From NCBI GenBank assembly GCA_030692355.1, contig JAUYCF010000094.1:90204-154203 (forward strand): a DNA stretch of 64,000 nucleotides. Direction: 5' to 3'. The notes below the pieces were generated by a model. That model did no database searches. It was given only the letters and a program-made list of their open reading frames with translations, and was not told the origin of the DNA. Positions 60,595 to 64,000 of this stretch are shown here, piece after piece. Numbering within the stretch: the stretch's first letter is position 1; each line of letters begins with the position of its first letter. A program made the position numbers and the translations under genes. The DNA is from Thiobacillus sp. Its GTDB lineage: Bacteria; Pseudomonadota; Gammaproteobacteria; Burkholderiales; Thiobacillaceae.

Positions 60595-61460
60595 CCCTGA
60601 CCGAACGCCTGTCCCATTACGAAAAACTGATGCGGCTCGACAAGCCGATCGGCATCCTGCTGCTGCTGTGGCCCACGCTGTGGGCGCAGTGGCTTGCCGG
60701 CAATGGCCGGCCGGACTGGCTGATCCTGTGGATTTTCGTCATGGGCGTGGTGCTGATGCGCTCGGCCGGCTGCGTCATCAACGACTACGCCGACCGCGAG
60801 ATCGACCCGCACGTGGCGCGCACCCGCGAGCGCCCGCTGGCCGCCGGCAAGGTGTCGCCGAAGGAGGCGCTGCTGCTGGCGGCGGGCCTGTCCCTGCTGG
60901 CATTCCTGCTGATTTTGCCGCTCAACGCGCTGGTGCTGAAACTTTCGGTCATCGCGCTGTTTCTGGCCGCCAGCTACCCGTTTACCAAGCGCTTCTTCGC
61001 GATCCCGCAGGCCTATCTCGGCATCGCCTTCGGCTTCGGCATTCCGATGAGCTATGCCGCGCTGCGGGGCGAAGTCCCGCTGGAAGCCTGGGTTCTGCTG
61101 GCGGCCAACGTTTTCTGGGCGATCGCCTACGATACCCAATACGCGATGGTCGACCGCGAAGACGATCTCAAGATCGGCATCAAGACCTCGGCGATCACCT
61201 TCGGGCATTTTGACCTGGCCGCGATTGCAGTTTGCTATGTGGCGACTCTGGGACTGCTCGGCTGGGTCGGATTGCAGCGGGAAATGGGCGCGGCATTCCA
61301 TGGCGGGCTGGCGGTGGCGGCAGCGATCGCGCTCTACCACATGAAACTGATCCGGCAACGCGACCCGCAGCAATGCTTTCGCGCCTTCCTGCACAACACC
61401 TGGTTCGGCGCCGCGGTGTTCGGCGGCATTGCGCTGCACTATCTGCTGCCCAGCTTATGA
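60591..61460 (+). CDS. ubiA: 4-hydroxybenzoate octaprenyltransferase UbiA
   Basis: An inner-membrane prenyltransferase that attaches the polyprenyl tail to 4-hydroxybenzoate. The 289-residue protein ([32 protein letters not shown]) has about eight to nine membrane segments. The first prenyl-diphosphate site is NDYADREID, and the second Asp cluster is [12 protein letters not shown]. The start overlaps the ubiC stop. Convergent with the SPOR gene, overlapping its end by 6 bases. Confidence 0.97.
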   Translation: MTLTERLSHYEKLMRLDKPIGILLLLWPTLWAQWLAGNGRPDWLILWIFVMGVVLMRSAGCVINDYADREIDPHVARTRERPLAAGKVSPKEALLLAAGLSLLAFLLILPLNALVLKLSVIALFLAASYPFTKRFFAIPQAYLGIAFGFGIPMSYAALRGEVPLEAWVLLAANVFWAIAYDTQYAMVDREDDLKIGIKTSAITFGHFDLAAIAVCYVATLGLLGWVGLQREMGAAFHGGLAVAAAIALYHMKLIRQRDPQQCFRAFLHNTWFGAAVFGGIALHYLLPSL

Positions 61461-62105
61461 CCGGCAGGCCACGCGCGACTGCTGGCTATTCGGATAGGAC
61501 TGTTTGATCGCGCCCAGGCTTTTAAGCGTGTCCGTGTCCTCGCTGCGAATCACAAAGTAAAAATGCGTGCCCTGGCGCGGCAGCAGCTCGACGCGCGTGC
61601 CGAGCACACCCTTGTCCTCGACTTCGCGCACGCGCCGCCGCGCCGCATTGTCGTCGGCATACAAACCGAGCGAAATGGCATTGCTCCAGGCACCATCCTT
61701 CACCACAAAGGCATCCCCCACGCCCGCCGCTGCCAGTTCGCCCAGCTTGTCCGCCGCCGACTGCGCGCTGGGCAAGGGCGGGAAAATCACCCAGTGCCGG
61801 GTGTTCAGCGGCACCTCGGCGAACGACATCGCCCGCTCGCCAGCCATGGCCTTGAGCTGTTCGCGCACCTGCGCGAACTCGTCCGGGTTCAAGCCGCGCC
61901 ATTCCACACACATGGCCTCGGGTGCCGCCACGCGGGCCGCCGGCGCTGGCGCCGGCGCGGACGCAGACTGAGTACGCAGGCTGAGGCGGTCTACGTTCAT
62001 CGGCGCATTCTGGTCCGATTGGGCCTGCGGCCAATGGCTGCGGCCGATGAAAAACCCCGCCACAGCCAGGTTCAGCATCAGCAATGCCCATGCGATCCAT
62101 TTCAT
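61455..62105 (-). CDS. SPOR domain protein
   Basis: A 216-residue bitopic membrane protein: a very short cytoplasmic start, one membrane segment ([19 protein letters not shown]), an Ala/Pro-rich linker (about 48-62), and a SPOR-like domain from about 105 ([21 protein letters not shown] to [11 protein letters not shown]). SPOR domains bind denuded peptidoglycan glycan strands, often at the division site. The ATG overlaps the coaX stop by 4 bases, so it is in the birA-coaX operon, a common arrangement in betaproteobacteria. Confidence 0.85.
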   Translation of the reverse strand: MKWIAWALLMLNLAVAGFFIGRSHWPQAQSDQNAPMNVDRLSLRTQSASAPAPAPAARVAAPEAMCVEWRGLNPDEFAQVREQLKAMAGERAMSFAEVPLNTRHWVIFPPLPSAQSAADKLGELAAAGVGDAFVVKDGAWSNAISLGLYADDNAARRRVREVEDKGVLGTRVELLPRQGTHFYFVIRSEDTDTLKSLGAIKQSYPNSQQSRVACRS

Positions 62106-62836
62106 CTCGATTCCCCCTCCCGTGCGACACAGTCGATGCCTTCCAGCACCAGGGCAGGCACATGCTCGGCAGGCACAGTCAGGTGCGGCAACAGCATCCC
62201 GGCGTCCCCGCCCGTCAGCAAGCACAGCGGAACGCCTCCCGCAGCCTCGGCCAGGCGCGCACACTGCTGTTCTATCGCCCCGCACAGCGCCGCCACAATC
62301 CCGCTTTCCACCGCGTCGGCCGTGCTGCGCGGAAATGCCTGCCAATGGCCTGTAACCTCTGAAACGTGCGCCGTACCCTGCTGCAGCGCTCGTCGCATCA
62401 ATAAGGCGCCCGGCACGATCACGCCCCCCAGAAACACGCCATCTGCCGACAGGGCGTCCACCGTCATCGCCGTCCCGGCCGACACCACCAGGACCGGCCC
62501 ACAGGTGCGCCGGCGCGCGGCGATCAGGCCCATCCAGCGATCCACGCCCAGTTGCAGCGGATTCTGGTAGCCATTTCTCACCCCGCCAAAGTCCGCCTCA
62601 GCCATCAACCATAGCGCACCGATATCCGCCGCCTCCAGCAATGCGGCCAGCCGTTGCTCGTGTGCGACGCTTGCCACGCTGGCGATGAAGCAATCGGTGC
62701 CGGCCGTCAGCTGCGCCTTCAAGACTGCCAAATCCGCATAATCGCAGCAGTCTTGCGCGCACCATTGCCCATCTTCAACCGCTGCCCATTTCAGGCGCGA
62801 GTTGCCGGCATCGATCAACAGCCGGCGGGTCGTCAT
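62102..62836 (-). CDS. coaX: Type III pantothenate kinase CoaX
   Basis: Phosphorylates pantothenate, the first step of coenzyme A synthesis. The 244-residue protein of the ASKHA fold has DAGNSRLKWA (phosphate loop, Asp9), LGVDRWMGLIAA and VVSAGTAMTVDAL, the type III motifs. It overlaps birA by 4 bases. In some betaproteobacteria BirA and CoaX are fused; here they remain separate but coupled. Confidence 0.96.
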   Translation of the reverse strand: MTTRRLLIDAGNSRLKWAAVEDGQWCAQDCCDYADLAVLKAQLTAGTDCFIASVASVAHEQRLAALLEAADIGALWLMAEADFGGVRNGYQNPLQLGVDRWMGLIAARRRTCGPVLVVSAGTAMTVDALSADGVFLGGVIVPGALLMRRALQQGTAHVSEVTGHWQAFPRSTADAVESGIVAALCGAIEQQCARLAEAAGGVPLCLLTGGDAGMLLPHLTVPAEHVPALVLEGIDCVAREGESR

Positions 62837-63825
62837 GCGGCATCCAGACGCAAGCTGATTTCACCGCCGCTATAGGGTCGCAAAGTCGCCTGGGCGTCGC
62901 GCAGCAGGAATGCGCCCGTTTCGTCGACACCCGACGCCATCCCCCGAACGCTGCGTGCATCCGGCAAGGCCAGCGCCACAGCCCTGCCCGCGTAGGCATC
63001 CAGCTTCAGCCAGTCCTCGCGCAGGGACGCGAATCCGTGCTGGCGGAACAGGCTCAACACCGCGTGCAGTTCCAGCAGGCAATCTGCCAGCAATCGGTTG
63101 CGGCCCACCACCACCCCCATCTCGGCCAGGTCGACCACGGCCTGATCGACCGCATCGCGTTGTGCTCCGCTCAGCCGGACGTTCAGCCCGACACCCACCA
63201 CCGCGAAGGCCGCCCCATGCATGTCGCCCTGTACCTCGACCAGAATCCCCGCCAGCTTGCGGTAGTCCACCAGCACGTCGTTGGGCCATTTCAACCTGAC
63301 CGGATGGCGGCTATGGCGATTGACCGCGCGGGCGATCGCCAGCCCCACCGCGAGGCTCAGGCCGGACAACGACTGCAGGCCATTCTCGAAACGCCACAAT
63401 ACAGAAAACGTGAGGCTGCCGCCGAGAACCGAATGCCACTGGCGGCCTCGCCGGCCCTTGCCGGATTGCTGGTGTTCGGTGCAGATCAGCGTGCCGTCCA
63501 CAGCCCCATTCAAGGCCGCAGCCATCAGGGTCGTGTTGGTCGAATCCACGCTGTCGAGGACATGGATCGTGTAAGCCTCTGCTACCGTCCCAAGATAATC
63601 TGCCACCGTGACGCCATCCAGCCACTCTACGGGTTCAGGCATGCGGTAGCCGCGTCCGCGCACAGCGTGAATCGTCAGGCCCATGGACTCGGCCTGGGCA
63701 AGTGCGTTGAAGATGCTGGACCGGGAAAGATTGAATTCATGCGCTAGCGCCTGGCCCGAATGGAATCGGCCATCGGACATACGGCGCAGGAGCGGAAACA
63801 GGGTTTTATGGGTTCGGGCTGGCAC
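62833..63825 (-). CDS. birA: Biotin-protein ligase/biotin operon repressor BirA
   Basis: Attaches biotin to acetyl-CoA carboxylase and, with its N-terminal DNA-binding domain, can repress biotin genes. The 330-residue protein has a winged helix-turn-helix (HSGQALAHEFNLSRSSIFNALAQAESMGL), the central ligase domain with SGKGRRGRQWHS and LKWPNDVLVD, and a C-terminal SH3-like domain (ALPDARSVRGMASGVDETGAFLLRD). Presence of the HTH makes it the bifunctional class. First gene of birA-coaX-SPOR; it lies downstream of an rRNA operon terminator. Confidence 0.96.
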   Translation of the reverse strand: MPARTHKTLFPLLRRMSDGRFHSGQALAHEFNLSRSSIFNALAQAESMGLTIHAVRGRGYRMPEPVEWLDGVTVADYLGTVAEAYTIHVLDSVDSTNTTLMAAALNGAVDGTLICTEHQQSGKGRRGRQWHSVLGGSLTFSVLWRFENGLQSLSGLSLAVGLAIARAVNRHSRHPVRLKWPNDVLVDYRKLAGILVEVQGDMHGAAFAVVGVGLNVRLSGAQRDAVDQAVVDLAEMGVVVGRNRLLADCLLELHAVLSLFRQHGFASLREDWLKLDAYAGRAVALALPDARSVRGMASGVDETGAFLLRDAQATLRPYSGGEISLRLDAA

Positions 63826-63862
63826 ACCCGGATTTTACCTGTCTTGACGTATTGGATTTACA

Positions 63863-63895
63863 TAAAAAAACCCCCTCTTTTTGGGAGGGGGTTTT
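63863..63895 (-). terminator. Intrinsic terminator of the rRNA operon
   Basis: On the minus strand the 9-bp stem AACCCCCTC/GAGGGGGTT with a 7-base loop is followed by a run of seven T in all. It lies about 30 bases after the 5S rRNA end and before birA. The plus strand also has a short T run, so it may be bidirectional. Confidence 0.92.
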
Positions 63896-63919
63896 AGTGT
63901 GCTGCGGAGCACGGATAAG

Positions 63920-64000
63920 GAGTCTGACGATGACCTACTTTCACAGGCGAGATGCCTACTATCATTGGCGCGGGAGCGTTTCACCGTCCTGTTCGGGATG
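63920..64000 (-). rRNA. rrf: 5S ribosomal RNA (3' part only)
   Basis: The reverse complement of the last 80 bases reads as the 3' two-thirds of a betaproteobacterial 5S rRNA, including CCCGAACAGGACGGTGAAAC, CGCCAATGATAGTAGGC and GTAGGTCATCGTCAGACT. The 5' end lies outside the window. So an rRNA operon reads leftwards into this window and ends at the terminator that follows. The exact 3' end is uncertain by a base or two. Confidence 0.93.

Overview
The window is one contiguous stretch of GC-rich bacterial chromosome made almost entirely of housekeeping genes. Gene content and order (lepA-lepB-DUF4845-rnc-era-recO-pdxJ, rpoE-rseA-rseB-rseC-mucD, rpsF-priB-rpsR-rplI-dnaB, coaX-birA next to an rRNA operon) are those of a betaproteobacterium. 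A DsrC-family protein and thioredoxin-like genes make a Thiobacillus-like or other Nitrosomonadales sulfur oxidiser plausible, but this is inference from content, not a database match. No transposase, phage gene, integrase or CRISPR array is visible.

Layout. 1-3.0 kb: secD (5' cut by the window edge), secF and a DedA membrane protein on +. 3.0-9.1 kb: the minus-strand block lepA-lepB-DUF4845-rnc-era-recO-pdxJ. 9.2-13.4 kb: the minus-strand envelope-stress block rpoE-rseA-rseB-rseC-mucD-glutaredoxin, with a convincing sigma-E-type promoter before rpoE. 13.5-19.1 kb: nadB, ygfX, ygfZ, alr, dnaB. 19.2-20.8 kb: rpsF-priB-rpsR-rplI. 20.9-29.6 kb: a large PLP amino-acid decarboxylase, dcd, mrp/apbC, a small unknown gene, rppH, a spermidine-synthase-like gene, proS and a lytic transglycosylase. 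29.6-32.5 kb: a minus-strand cluster of two exported thioredoxin-like proteins, a TolC-type outer-membrane protein and a short adaptor, without an inner-membrane pump. 32.5-38.0 kb: an aspartase/fumarase-family enzyme, a YlqF-type GTPase, and the oxidative pentose-phosphate genes gnd-zwf-pgl. 38.0-40.6 kb: marC, trmB, thiG, thiS, tRNA-Gly(CCC). 40.7-45.2 kb: two paralogous DUF1631 genes; the second is preceded by a class I cyclic-di-GMP riboswitch. 45.3-50.9 kb: mutY, a cysteine-poor DsrC-family protein, ilvE, a zinc-finger protein, hemW, rdgB, rph. 50.9-57.3 kb: a PP2C phosphatase and Ser/Thr kinase pair, yicC, gmk, rpoZ, spoT, ridA. 57.5-64.0 kb: recG, ubiC, ubiA, a SPOR protein, coaX, birA, a terminator and the 3' part of a 5S rRNA gene.

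The most interesting parts are: (1) the c-di-GMP riboswitch with a candidate Shine-Dalgarno-masking platform in front of a DUF1631 gene, next to a DUF1631 paralogue whose fifth to seventh codons contain a run of nine C; and (2) seven strictly intergenic elements built alike, with a pair of inverted arms around a short centre, most arms being arrays of degenerate 7-8 bp units.
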